From NCBI GenBank assembly GCA_022844405.1, contig JALHLV010000013.1, positions 1 through 64,000 on the forward strand: a DNA stretch of 64,000 nucleotides. Direction: 5' to 3'. The stretch is from Sphingomonadales bacterium (GTDB lineage Bacteria; Pseudomonadota; Alphaproteobacteria; SMXS01). Shown here piece by piece: positions 55,833 to 64,000 of this stretch; position 1 is the stretch's first letter, and each line of letters starts with the position of its first letter. The notes below the pieces were generated by a model that was not told the DNA's origin, made no database searches, and was given only the letters and a program-made list of their open reading frames with translations. The position numbers and the translations under genes are program-made.

Positions 55833-57914
55833 TTGTTGAACTGGGGGCTTAGCGCGATAAGGGGGGTGCTCGCGGCGGAACGCGACCGCTGGGCGCTGTG
55901 GATTCCGGTACTGATCGGCGGCGGCATCGCCGGCTACTTCGCCGTTGCGGCCGAGCCTTCGGCATGGCCCGCCGCGGCCTGCGCCGCCGTGGCCGGCGCC
56001 GGCGTCGTGGTCCTGCGCGGCGGGGCGCGGTGGCTGGCCATAGCCGTGCTCTGCGTGACGCTCGGCTTCGCCGCCGCGGCGCAGCGGACACAGGCCGTGG
56101 CCGCGCCGGCGATCACGGCCGAAACAAGAGGGCTGGCGCTGTCCGGGCGGGTCGAAAAGGTGGAACGCTTCGCCCCGAAGGAGATGCGGCTCACCCTGTC
56201 CCATCTCACCGTCGGGGGCTGGATGGCCGCGGCGACGCCCGAACGGGTGCGGATCGGCGTGCGGACGAAAGGGGATGACGTCCGGCCCGGCCATCTGGTG
56301 GAGTTCCGCGCCGTGCTGATGCCGCCGCCCGGTCCCAGCGTGCCCGGCGGCTACGATTTCTCGCGGCAGGCCTGGTTCGACCGGCTGGGCGCGGTCGGCT
56401 TCGCCATTTCGCCGGTCAAGGTCACCGGTCAGGCGCAGGGCTGGGGCGGCTGGCGGGTGGCGCGTTGGCGCGACGACATCGGCCGCCGCCTGCTGGCGCG
56501 GACCGGCGGCGATACGGGCGCCATGGCCGTGGCGCTGGTGACCGGCGAGCGGGCCGGGATCAGCGAGGCGACGCTGGAGACGCTGCGCGTCGCCGGCATC
56601 GCCCATCTGCTGGCGATTTCCGGCATGAACATCGCCATGATGACCGGCTTCGTGTTCGTCGTGGTGCGGTTCCTGCTGGCCTGCGTGCCCGGCCTGGCGC
56701 TGCGCCATCCGATCAAGCAGTGGGCCGCCGTCGCGGCGCTGGCCGCCGGCCTGTTCTACCTGCTGATGAGCGGCGCGACGATCCCGACGCAGCGCGCGTT
56801 CATCGCCTCGACGGTGGTTTTCGTCGGCATCCTGCTCGACCGGGTGGCGATCACCATGCGGCTCGTCGCCGTCACCGCCATCGCGCTGTTGCTGCTGGCG
56901 CCGGAAAGCCTGCTCAGCGTCAGCTTCCAGATGTCGTTCGCGGCGGTGGTCGCGCTCGTCGCCGTCTACGAGCGGGCGAGGGGCTGGCTTTCATCCGGTC
57001 ACGGCGGCCTGCTGCGCCGAGTGTGGGTCTACGTGGTCGCGGTCGCCGTCACCAGCCTGGTCGCGGGCGCGGCGACCGGGTTCTTCGCCGCCTTCCACTT
57101 CAACAACTTCGCCACCTGGGGATTGCTCACCAACATGGCGGCGGTGCCGATCATGGGCCTGTGGATCATGCCCTGGGTGCTGGCGATCTTCGTCGCGCTG
57201 CCGTTCGGGCTGGAGGCGTTGCCGCTGAAGATGGTGGTGTGGGGCAACGAGCTGACGCTGGCCATCGCCGGCCGGGTCGCCGCGCTGCCGGCCGCCGATT
57301 TGCGCATTCCGGCGCTGCCGGACCTGACCATGGCGCTGGTGGTGGGCGGCGGGCTCTGGCTGCTGCTGTGGACGCGCGGGTGGCGATGGCTGGGCATCCT
57401 GCCCATGCTGGCGGGCGTCGCGGTCGCGTTGGCCGCCCGGCCGCCGGACATCCTTGTCGACGAGAAGGGCAAGGTGGCCGCCGTGCGCGGCGCCACCGGC
57501 GACCTTGTCGTCCTCGGCGGGCGGAAATCCTTCGCCCGCGAAACCTGGTTGCGCCGCGATGCTCAGACCGAAACGGAACAGGGCGTGGCCGAAAAACCCG
57601 CCTGCGACAGCATCGGCTGCGTCTACCGGCCGTCGCGCCGGCCCGACCTGCGCATCGCCCTGGTCCGGGTGGCGGATGCGCTGCCCGAGGACTGCGCGCG
57701 GGCCGACATCGTCATCAGCGCGGTGCCGACATTCCGCCGCTGCCGCGGGCCGCTGCTGGTCATCGACCGCTTCGACCTGTGGCGCGGCGGCGCCCATGCG
57801 GTCTGGCTGGGCGACGACAGCGTGACGGTGCGGTCGGTGGCGCAGGACCAGGGACGGCGTCCCTGGTCGCTCTATGCGCGGCGGACCGGAGAAAAAGCGG
57901 GTAAACCTCAGTAA
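55833..57914 (+). CDS. comEC: ComEC/Rec2-family competence protein
   Basis: A 693-residue inner-membrane protein forming the putative DNA-uptake channel. The N-terminal OB-like soluble region (DUF4131) is followed by the competence domain with [19 protein letters not shown] and [13 protein letters not shown], then multiple helices. The C-terminus is a small soluble part and lacks the metallo-beta-lactamase domain of Bacillus ComEC, as usual in alphaproteobacteria. TTG 55833 is the likely start. The stop overlaps the convergent lexA stop by seven bases. Confidence 0.92.
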   Translation: MLNWGLSAIRGVLAAERDRWALWIPVLIGGGIAGYFAVAAEPSAWPAAACAAVAGAGVVVLRGGARWLAIAVLCVTLGFAAAAQRTQAVAAPAITAETRGLALSGRVEKVERFAPKEMRLTLSHLTVGGWMAAATPERVRIGVRTKGDDVRPGHLVEFRAVLMPPPGPSVPGGYDFSRQAWFDRLGAVGFAISPVKVTGQAQGWGGWRVARWRDDIGRRLLARTGGDTGAMAVALVTGERAGISEATLETLRVAGIAHLLAISGMNIAMMTGFVFVVVRFLLACVPGLALRHPIKQWAAVAALAAGLFYLLMSGATIPTQRAFIASTVVFVGILLDRVAITMRLVAVTAIALLLLAPESLLSVSFQMSFAAVVALVAVYERARGWLSSGHGGLLRRVWVYVVAVAVTSLVAGAATGFFAAFHFNNFATWGLLTNMAAVPIMGLWIMPWVLAIFVALPFGLEALPLKMVVWGNELTLAIAGRVAALPAADLRIPALPDLTMALVVGGGLWLLLWTRGWRWLGILPMLAGVAVALAARPPDILVDEKGKVAAVRGATGDLVVLGGRKSFARETWLRRDAQTETEQGVAEKPACDSIGCVYRPSRRPDLRIALVRVADALPEDCARADIVISAVPTFRRCRGPLLVIDRFDLWRGGAHAVWLGDDSVTVRSVAQDQGRRPWSLYARRTGEKAGKPQ

Positions 57915-58600
57915 CGGCGGAGCAATCCGACCATGCGGCCCTGGATCTTGACCCGGTCGGGGCCGAAGATGCGGGTTTCATAGGCCGGGTTCGCGGCCTC
58001 GAGCGCGATCGAGGCGCCCTTGCGGCGCAGCTTCTTGAGCGTCGCCTCCATGTCGTCGATCAGCGCGACGACGATGGCGCCGTTCTCGGCCGTGTCGGCG
58101 CGCTCGATGATCACAGTGTCGCCGTCGAGAATGCCGGCCTCGATCATGGAATCGCCGGCGACCTCGAGGGCATAGTGTTCCTTGCTGCTGAGCATGCTGG
58201 CGGGGAAGCCGACCGTGGTGTCGTTGTTCTGCAGTGCCTCGATGGGCGTGCCGGCGGCGATCTTGCCCCACAGCGGCATCTCGACCACGCCGTCGCCGCC
58301 GCTCACCGCGCCGACGAGGGCTTCCGGGCGGCGCTTGAAGTTGGGTTCGATGACATTGCTGCGCGGCTTCTTCGCCGCGGCCCTGGCCTCGGGCAGCTTG
58401 ATCACCTCCAGCGCGCGGGCGCGGTGGGCGAGGCGGCGGATGAAGCCGCGTTCCTCCAACGCCGTGATCAGCCGGTGGATGCCGGACTTGGACCGCAGAT
58501 CGAGCGCCTCCTTCATCTCCTCGAACGAGGGCGAGATGCCGGTGGCGTCCAGCTTCTCGTGGATGAAGGTAAGAAGTTCGTGCTGCTTGCGCGTGAGCAT
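57908..58600 (-). CDS. lexA: LexA repressor
   Basis: A 230-residue SOS repressor. The start at 58600 follows GGGAGG. The winged-helix N-terminus is [17 protein letters not shown]. The self-cleavage site is Ala116-Gly117 ([10 protein letters not shown]); the catalytic dyad is Ser151 ([10 protein letters not shown]) and Lys189 (EATLKKL). A perfect alphaproteobacterial SOS box lies 35 bases upstream, so it represses itself. Confidence 0.97.
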   Translation of the reverse strand: MLTRKQHELLTFIHEKLDATGISPSFEEMKEALDLRSKSGIHRLITALEERGFIRRLAHRARALEVIKLPEARAAAKKPRSNVIEPNFKRRPEALVGAVSGGDGVVEMPLWGKIAAGTPIEALQNNDTTVGFPASMLSSKEHYALEVAGDSMIEAGILDGDTVIIERADTAENGAIVVALIDDMEATLKKLRRKGASIALEAANPAYETRIFGPDRVKIQGRMVGLLRRY

Positions 58601-58634
58601 GGGGCCTCCCGACAGGAACAAATACTGCTCAAAC

Positions 58635-58649
58635 GTTCTAGTTTAGTTC
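58635..58649 (-). promoter_or_regulatory. SOS box of lexA (GTTC-N7-GTTC)
   Basis: GTTC at 58635-58638 and 58646-58649 are separated by exactly seven bases. This direct repeat is the LexA-binding consensus of Alphaproteobacteria. Its location just upstream of the lexA start indicates autoregulation. Confidence 0.9.
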
Positions 58650-58675
58650 TTAATTCGGGTCAATATGAAAAGCAG

Positions 58676-59881
58676 CTAAATCCCGTCGAGGGGCAGGATT
58701 TCCACCATCTCGCCCTCCCTGGCGGCGGGCGCGTGGGGCGGCCGGATGACCAGCGCGCCGGCATTGGCGAACAGCGACAGCATGGAGCTGTCCTGCACCC
58801 GGAACGGCGTGGCGACGGGCATGGCGCGCCGGTCGCCACGGAACAGCGTGGCCCGCATATAGTCCTGGCGGTCGCGGTTGGCCGGCAGCGCACAGCCCAG
58901 CAGCGCCTGCTCGGTCGGCAGTTCCACCGGCCGGACGCCGAGCATGGCGCGGATCATCGGCACGAGGAACAGCAGGCCGCAAACCATTGCCGACACGGGG
59001 TTTCCCGGCAGTCCCAGCATCATCGCATCGTCCATGCGGCCGAAGATCAGCGGCTTGCCGGGGCGCAGGGCGATCTTCCAGAAGTCGATTTCCAGTCCGA
59101 TGTCGCCCAGCACCTGCTTGACCAGGTCGTGATCGCCGACCGACGCGCCGCCGATGGTGACGAGGACGTCGGCGCCGCGGGCGCTTGCGACCAGCCCGCG
59201 CAGCGCCCGCGGCTCGTCGCGGGCGATCCCCAGGTCCAGGGCGACGCCGCCATGGCGCTCGATCAGCGCGGCGAGGGCGACGGAATTGGAGCTGACGATC
59301 TGGTTCGGGCCGACCGGCTCGCCCGGCCTGACCAGCTCGTCGCCGGTCGCGATCAGCGCCACGCGGGGCCTGCGCCGCACGTCGAGCCAGGTCACGCCCA
59401 TGGCGGCCAGCAGGCCGATGGCGGGCGGCGTCAGCACGCGGCCCGCCTGCAGCAGCACGTCGCCCTCGCGGAAGTCGATGCCGGCGCGGCGGATATGCTG
59501 GCCCAGGCCGCCGGCCTCGGTCACCGTCACGGTGCCGTCGCCGGCCTCGGCATCTTCCTGCGGCACCACGGCGTTGGCGCCTTCAGGCACCGGGCCGCCG
59601 GTGAAGATGCGGACCGCCTCGCCTGGACCGAGAAATCCGTCGAAGGCGTTGCCGGCCGGGGCATGGCCCACGACCCGTAGCGTGACCGGCGCGCCGGCGA
59701 TATCCTCGGCCCGCACGGCATAGCCATCCATGGCCGAGGCATCGAACGGCGGCTGGGTGCGCCGGGCGGCGATATCGGCGGCGAGCACGCGGCCCGGCGC
59801 ATCGGCCAGGGCGACGTTCTCCGGTGGCAGCAGCGGGGAATGGCCCACGATGCGGTCGAGCGCTTCGTCCACTGAGATCAC
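58676..59881 (-). CDS. moeA: Molybdopterin molybdenumtransferase
   Basis: A 401-residue enzyme that inserts molybdate into adenylylated molybdopterin. Motifs: DASAMDGYAVRAED near residue 45, IATGDELVRPG and GGASVGDHDLVKQVL, and a GMPGNPVSA-like loop (LGLPGNPVSAMV). It starts at GTG 59881 with AGGGGG upstream. One base separates it from moaC, so both are coupled; lexA lies downstream. Confidence 0.96.
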   Translation of the reverse strand: MISVDEALDRIVGHSPLLPPENVALADAPGRVLAADIAARRTQPPFDASAMDGYAVRAEDIAGAPVTLRVVGHAPAGNAFDGFLGPGEAVRIFTGGPVPEGANAVVPQEDAEAGDGTVTVTEAGGLGQHIRRAGIDFREGDVLLQAGRVLTPPAIGLLAAMGVTWLDVRRRPRVALIATGDELVRPGEPVGPNQIVSSNSVALAALIERHGGVALDLGIARDEPRALRGLVASARGADVLVTIGGASVGDHDLVKQVLGDIGLEIDFWKIALRPGKPLIFGRMDDAMMLGLPGNPVSAMVCGLLFLVPMIRAMLGVRPVELPTEQALLGCALPANRDRQDYMRATLFRGDRRAMPVATPFRVQDSSMLSLFANAGALVIRPPHAPAAREGEMVEILPLDGI

Positions 59882-59882
59882 G

Positions 59883-60359
59883 TTATTCCCCCTCGAACGT
59901 ACCCGACTTGCCGCCGGACTTGTGCACCAGCCTGACGTCGCCGATCCGCATCCCGCGGTCGACGGCCTTGCACATGTCGTAGATGGTAAGCGCGGCGACG
60001 GAAACGGCTGTCAGCGCTTCCATTTCGACGCCGGTCCTGCCGGTCACCTTCACCGTCGCCTCGATCTCGACGGCGTTCTCGGCGTCGAGGCAGGCCAGCG
60101 CCACGGTGACCTTGTCGAGGGGCAGGGGATGACACAGCGGAATGAGCTCGGACGTGCGCTTGGCGGCCATGATGCCGGCGAGCCGGGCGACGGCCAGCAC
60201 GTCGCCTTTCTTGTGGCCGCCGTCGCGGATCATCGCCAGCGTCCCGGGCAGCATGACGATGCGCCCCCTGGCGACGGCGACCCGTTCGGTGACCGATTTG
60301 CCGGACACATCGACCATGACGGCGTTGCCGTCGCCGTCGAAATGCGTCAGGTCCGCCAT
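59883..60359 (-). CDS. moaC: Cyclic pyranopterin monophosphate synthase
   Basis: A 158-residue enzyme of molybdenum cofactor biosynthesis. The active-site region includes [17 protein letters not shown], and the later [22 protein letters not shown] with conserved Glu, Asp and Lys. The start at 60359 overlaps the trpC stop by one base (TGATG). The link of moaC/moeA to trp genes is conserved in alphaproteobacteria. Confidence 0.97.
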   Translation of the reverse strand: MADLTHFDGDGNAVMVDVSGKSVTERVAVARGRIVMLPGTLAMIRDGGHKKGDVLAVARLAGIMAAKRTSELIPLCHPLPLDKVTVALACLDAENAVEIEATVKVTGRTGVEMEALTAVSVAALTIYDMCKAVDRGMRIGDVRLVHKSGGKSGTFEGE

Positions 60360-61153
60360 CACGCGGCTCCCAGCAAGGCGGCTGTGGCACGGGTCACGTC
60401 GGGCTGCTTCATCAGCGACTCGCCGACCAGGAAGCACTTCATGTTGTAATGGGCCAGGTCGATGAGCTCGGCATGGGTGTGGATGCCGCTTTCGCCGACG
60501 CACAGCCGGTCGATCGGCACGCGCGGGCCCAGGTCGCGGGCGGTCTGCAGGTCGACGGTCAGGGTCTTCAGGTTGCGGTTGTTGATGCCGATCAGCGTCA
60601 CGTCGAGGTCGAGCGCGCGGTCCAGTTCCCCGGCGTCATGCACCTCGACCAGCACGTCCATGCCCCAGTTGGCGGCGCAGGCGGCCAGCTCCATGGCCTG
60701 GCTGTCCTCGAGCGCGGCCATGATCAGCAGGATGCAGTCGGCGCCCAGGGCGCGGGCCTCGGCCACCTGGTAGGGATCGAGCATGAAGTCCTTGCGCAGC
60801 ACGGGCAGCGATACCGCCTCGCGCGCGGCCACCAGATAGGCGTCGTCGCCCTGGAAATAGGGCACGTCGGTCAGCACCGACAGGCAGGTGGCGCCGCCCG
60901 CCTCGTAGGCGCGGGCCAGCGCCGGCGGATCGAAATCGGCGCGGATCAGGCCTTTCGACGGGCTGGCCTTCTTGATCTCGGCGATCAGGCCGAAGCCGCC
61001 GCCGTCGACGGCGGCGCGCAGGCTCGCCGTGAAGCCGCGCGGCGGCGAGGCGGCGCGGGCGGCGTCCTCGACCGCGGAGAGCGGCCGCGCGGCCTTGCAG
61101 GCGGCAACGTGCCGGCGCTTGTCGGCGCAGATGCTGGCGAGAACGTCTGTCAT
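60359..61153 (-). CDS. trpC: Indole-3-glycerol phosphate synthase
   Basis: A 264-residue TIM-barrel enzyme of tryptophan biosynthesis. It has [13 protein letters not shown] with the catalytic lysines, [25 protein letters not shown], and [17 protein letters not shown] overlap with trpD. It is not fused to TrpF. Confidence 0.97.
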   Translation of the reverse strand: MTDVLASICADKRRHVAACKAARPLSAVEDAARAASPPRGFTASLRAAVDGGGFGLIAEIKKASPSKGLIRADFDPPALARAYEAGGATCLSVLTDVPYFQGDDAYLVAAREAVSLPVLRKDFMLDPYQVAEARALGADCILLIMAALEDSQAMELAACAANWGMDVLVEVHDAGELDRALDLDVTLIGINNRNLKTLTVDLQTARDLGPRVPIDRLCVGESGIHTHAELIDLAHYNMKCFLVGESLMKQPDVTRATAALLGAA

Positions 61154-62166
61154 TGGCCGTTGGACAGGGTCACGAGTTTGTTCAGGGTAGCCTTCGCCGC
61201 GCCGGAGTCCAGCGCTTCGGCGGCCATGGCGACGCCCGCGCGCAGATCCGGCGCCTTGCCGGCCACTATCAGGGCGGCGGCGGCGTTGAGCAGCACGATG
61301 TCCCGGTAGGCGCCCGGCGCGCCGTCGAGCAGGGCGCGCAGGGCGGCGGCGTTGTGCGCCGGATCGCCGCCCTTCAGCGCCTCGGGGCGCGCATAGGGCA
61401 GCCCCGCGTCCTCGGGCGTGATCGAGAATTCGCGGATCCGGCCGTCGCGCAGCTCGGCGACGCGGGTCGCGGCGGTGGTGGTGATCTCGTCGAGACCGTC
61501 CTCGCCATGGACGACCCAGACGGCGGTCGAGCCCAGATTGCGCAGCACCTGGGCCATGGGTACGACCCACTTGCCGTCGAACACGCCGAGCAACTGACGC
61601 GATGCGCCGGCCGGATTCGACAGCGGACCCAGCAGGTTGAAGATCGTCCTGGTGCCCAGCTCGACACGCACCGGGCCCACATGGCGCATGGCGGTGTGAT
61701 GCCTGGGCGCCATCAGGAAGGTGATGCCGGCGCCGGCCAGGCAGCGCTCCAGCACGGCCGGCTCGCGGTCGATGTTCACGCCGAGTTGGTGCAGCACCTC
61801 GGCCGAGCCGGATTTGGACGACAGCGCCCGGTTGCCGTGCTTGGCGACGGGCACGCCCAGCGCGGCGACGACCAGCGCGACGGCCGTGGAGATGTTGTAG
61901 CTGCCGCTGCCGTCGCCGCCGGTGCCGCAGGTGTCGATGGCGCCGTCGGGCGCGGTCACCCGCAAAGCCTTCTCGCGCATGACGCGGGCGCCGCCGGTGA
62001 TCTCCTCGACGGTCTCGCCGCGCACCCGCAGCGCCATGAGGAACGCGCCCATCTGGGCCGGCGTCACGTCGCCGTCCATCATGGCGCTGAACACCGTGCA
62101 GGCTTCGTCCTCGGTGAGGCTCGCCCCGGTCGCGACCCTGGCGATGAAGGGCTTGATGTCGGCCAT
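61150..62166 (-). CDS. trpD: Anthranilate phosphoribosyltransferase
   Basis: A 338-residue enzyme. The PRPP loop is [34 protein letters not shown] and the [10 protein letters not shown] region are typical. The start at 62166 shares a base with the trpG stop, so translation is coupled. Confidence 0.97.
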   Translation of the reverse strand: MADIKPFIARVATGASLTEDEACTVFSAMMDGDVTPAQMGAFLMALRVRGETVEEITGGARVMREKALRVTAPDGAIDTCGTGGDGSGSYNISTAVALVVAALGVPVAKHGNRALSSKSGSAEVLHQLGVNIDREPAVLERCLAGAGITFLMAPRHHTAMRHVGPVRVELGTRTIFNLLGPLSNPAGASRQLLGVFDGKWVVPMAQVLRNLGSTAVWVVHGEDGLDEITTTAATRVAELRDGRIREFSITPEDAGLPYARPEALKGGDPAHNAAALRALLDGAPGAYRDIVLLNAAAALIVAGKAPDLRAGVAMAAEALDSGAAKATLNKLVTLSNGQ

Positions 62167-62750
62167 CAGGCGGCGTCGCGGGTGCGTGCGCGGTCGAGGA
62201 AATTGCGCAGCAGGTCGTGGCCGTGCTCGGAGGCGATGCTTTCCGGATGGAACTGCACGCCGTGCACCTCGAACTGGCGGTGCTCCAGCCCCATGATCAG
62301 CCCGTCGTCGGTCCAGGCGGTGATGTCGAGGCAGTCGGGCAGGGTGTCGCGCTCGGCGATCAGCGAATGGTAGCGCGTCGCCCGGAAACGCTCGGGCAGG
62401 CCGCGGAACAGGCCCTTGCCGGTGTTGCCGATCTCGCTGACCTTGCCGTGCATCAGCGCCGGCGCGCGGATCACCCGGCCGCCGAACGCCTGGGCGATCG
62501 CCTGATGGCCCAGGCAGACTCCGAGCAGCGGGATCCTGCCGGCGGCGGCGCCGATCAGGTCGAGGCAGATGCCGGCCTCGTTGGGGGTGCAGGGTCCCGG
62601 CGACAGCACGATGCCCTCGGGCTTCAGGGCGATCAGCTCGGCGACGCCGATCTGGTCGTTGCGGTGCACGACGACATCCGCGCCCAGTTCCGCCAGGTAG
62701 TGGAACAGGTTGTAGGTGAAGCTGTCGTAGTTATCGATCAGGACGAACAT
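62166..62750 (-). CDS. trpG: Anthranilate synthase glutaminase component
   Basis: A 194-residue class I glutamine amidotransferase. The nucleophile cysteine is in [15 protein letters not shown] and the His/Glu pair in [21 protein letters not shown] starts the protein. The longer upstream frame is not conserved. The partner trpE is not in front of it as in many relatives; a divergent deacetylase gene is found there. It might also serve as PabA. No tandem Trp-codon leader peptide was found in 62751-62976. Confidence 0.95.
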   Translation of the reverse strand: MFVLIDNYDSFTYNLFHYLAELGADVVVHRNDQIGVAELIALKPEGIVLSPGPCTPNEAGICLDLIGAAAGRIPLLGVCLGHQAIAQAFGGRVIRAPALMHGKVSEIGNTGKGLFRGLPERFRATRYHSLIAERDTLPDCLDITAWTDDGLIMGLEHRQFEVHGVQFHPESIASEHGHDLLRNFLDRARTRDAA

Positions 62751-62976
62751 CGCACCCCAACGATTTGGCATTCCTGCGGATGAAGGGCGGTCCGATAACC
62801 CGGGCCGGTGCCGCTGTTCCGCCACGTCAGAACGATATAAGGCAGTCGGGCCGGGATGCATAGATTCCATGAGGCGGGCGGCGAAAAAGAACGCGGTGCT
62901 GGCACCCTGCGCATTATCGCGCCTATATAAATCCATGGGCCGCTCATCCGCGCCCGCCCGAGAGTGAGAACAGTCG

Positions 62977-63990
62977 TTGAAATCCCGTTTCGCCTTCAGC
63001 CGTTCCAACCTGCCGCTGCTGCTGGCGGGCGCGGTGACGGCCATCTCGCTGGTCATCGTCGCCGTCGTCATGCTCGCGGGGAGCGAGCCCGAGAAAACCG
63101 CGATCCCGGTCGCCGTCCGGCCGCCGCCGGCGGCGACCGCGCCGGACGCGGAGCAAAAGGGCGCCGACCCGATCGGCGACCTGATCGCCAGCCTGCCGGA
63201 AAAGAGCCCGCATGCCGCGCCGCCGCAGGACGGCCTGCCGACCTTCGAGGGCGAGCCGGCGTGGAAACGCTATGCGACCGCCACCGCCATTCCGGGCGGC
63301 ACGGCGGTGATCGCCGTGGTGATCGACGACGTGGGCCTGAACCGGGCGCGCACCGCCGACGTGATCGCCCTGCCGGCGCCGGTGACGCTGTCGTTCATGC
63401 CCTATGGCGAGGATCTGCAGAACCAGGTGGACAAGGCCCGGACGCTGGGCCACGAGGTCATGCTGCACCTGCCCATGCAGCCCGAGAGCGACAGCGAGGA
63501 CCCGGGCCCGAAGGCGCTGCTCGTCACCCTGCCGCCGCAGGAGCTGCAGGACCGGGTGGTGTGGAACATGGACCGGTTCAGCGGCTATGTGGGCTTCAAC
63601 AACCACATGGGCAGCAAATTCACCGCCGATCAGGAAGGCATGGGCGTGGTGATGCGCGAAGCCGCCAGGCGCGGCCTGATGTTCCTGGATTCGCGCACCA
63701 CGCCGCGCAGCACCGGCCCGGCCTCGGCCGCACGCTTCGGCGTGCCGCTGCTGAAGCGCGACATCTTCATCGACAACGTGGCGACCGAGGCGGCCGTGCG
63801 CGCCCAGCTCGACAAGGCCGCCGAACTGGCCCGCCGGCGCGGCGCGGCCATCGTCATCGGCCACCCCCACAAGGCGACGGTGGCGGCGCTGCACGCCTGG
63901 ATCCCGACCCTGCAGGACGTAACGCTGGTGCCGATCACGGCGCTGCTCAACCGGCCGGCGCAGGAGCCGGCGGTGGCGGAGGGGCGTTGA
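62977..63990 (+). CDS. Divergent polysaccharide deacetylase family protein (YibQ-like)
   Basis: A 337-residue protein with one N-terminal membrane anchor (about 12-34), then a proline/alanine-rich linker and a deacetylase-like barrel from about residue 105 ([12 protein letters not shown]). Later motifs are [32 protein letters not shown] and GLMFLDSRT. The family (DUF610/PF04748) is periplasmic with unclear substrate. TTG 62977 is the likely start; GTGAGAA upstream is a weak ribosome site. It is divergent from trpG. Confidence 0.88.
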   Translation: MKSRFAFSRSNLPLLLAGAVTAISLVIVAVVMLAGSEPEKTAIPVAVRPPPAATAPDAEQKGADPIGDLIASLPEKSPHAAPPQDGLPTFEGEPAWKRYATATAIPGGTAVIAVVIDDVGLNRARTADVIALPAPVTLSFMPYGEDLQNQVDKARTLGHEVMLHLPMQPESDSEDPGPKALLVTLPPQELQDRVVWNMDRFSGYVGFNNHMGSKFTADQEGMGVVMREAARRGLMFLDSRTTPRSTGPASAARFGVPLLKRDIFIDNVATEAAVRAQLDKAAELARRRGAAIVIGHPHKATVAALHAWIPTLQDVTLVPITALLNRPAQEPAVAEGR

Positions 63991-64000
63991 AGTTTAGTGA

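Noticed and set aside
62738-62947. Possible trp leader peptide upstream of trpG
   Set aside because: The frame has scattered, not tandem, tryptophan codons and no following terminator/antiterminator pair.

Overview
The window is a 64 kb stretch of a GC-rich, free-living alphaproteobacterial chromosome. Three conserved blocks identify it: tig-clpP-clpX-lon-hup with tRNAs; a complete 14-gene nuoA-N operon running into birA, RNase J and methylmalonyl-CoA epimerase; and gltA-gltX-comEC-lexA-moeA-moaC-trpC-trpD-trpG. A perfect GTTC-N7-GTTC SOS box in front of lexA is an alphaproteobacterial signature. Rhodospirillales-like groups fit best, but the exact order cannot be fixed from this sequence alone.

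Layout. 1-7073: end of nnrD, tRNA-Leu, the ATP-dependent protease/chaperone block (trigger factor, ClpP, ClpX, Lon), HU and tRNA-Val. 7074-13436: an accessory block between tRNA-Val and tRNA-Asp. It carries a GIY-YIG nuclease, a two-gene polysaccharide synthase/outer-membrane exporter unit on the minus strand, and a divergent two-component system. 13437-31185: tRNA-Asp with a decayed copy, a near-consensus promoter, nuoA-N, birA, rnj, mce and a small membrane protein, closed by a strong terminator. 31186-36139: proS, the lipoprotein-release ABC transporter genes lolC/E and lolD, and a more A/T-rich accessory patch with an orphan DUF433 antitoxin-like gene and an RraB-like gene. 36140-41067: dnaE, a NUDIX hydrolase and a HigBA-type toxin-antitoxin pair. 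41068-52880: rpsB-tsf-pyrH-frr-uppS-cdsA-dxr-rseP-bamA-skp-fabZ, a GNAT acetyltransferase gene and a long perfect inverted repeat. 52881-64000: gltA and gltX (minus), comEC (plus), lexA-moeA-moaC-trpC-trpD-trpG (minus), and a divergent polysaccharide deacetylase (plus).

How they fit together. Most genes are housekeeping: protein quality control, respiratory complex I, translation (ribosomal protein S2, EF-Ts, RRF, ProRS, GluRS), envelope biogenesis (UppS, CdsA, DXR, RseP, BamA, Skp, LolCD), replication and SOS control. Tight overlaps (ATGA, TGATG) show translational coupling in nuo, proS-lolC-lolD, cdsA-dxr, bamA-skp and trpG-trpD-trpC-moaC.

Main points of interest. (1) fabZ survives without its usual neighbours lpxD, lpxA, lpxI and lpxB, so four lipid A genes are absent from their conserved site; a strong terminator now precedes fabZ, and a GNAT gene plus a 26-bp perfect inverted repeat follow it. 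(2) The tRNA-bounded accessory block encodes a compact GT2 synthase plus YaiO-like TPR/beta-barrel exporter with its own divergent sensor/regulator pair, a plausible uncharacterised exopolysaccharide system. (3) Several RNA- or operator-type structures stand out: a hairpin burying the ribosome binding site of the DUF433 gene, a 14-bp hairpin between tsf and pyrH, an attenuator between rpsB and tsf, and an apparently leaderless higB promoter. All functional calls rest on reading motifs by eye; no database search was run.
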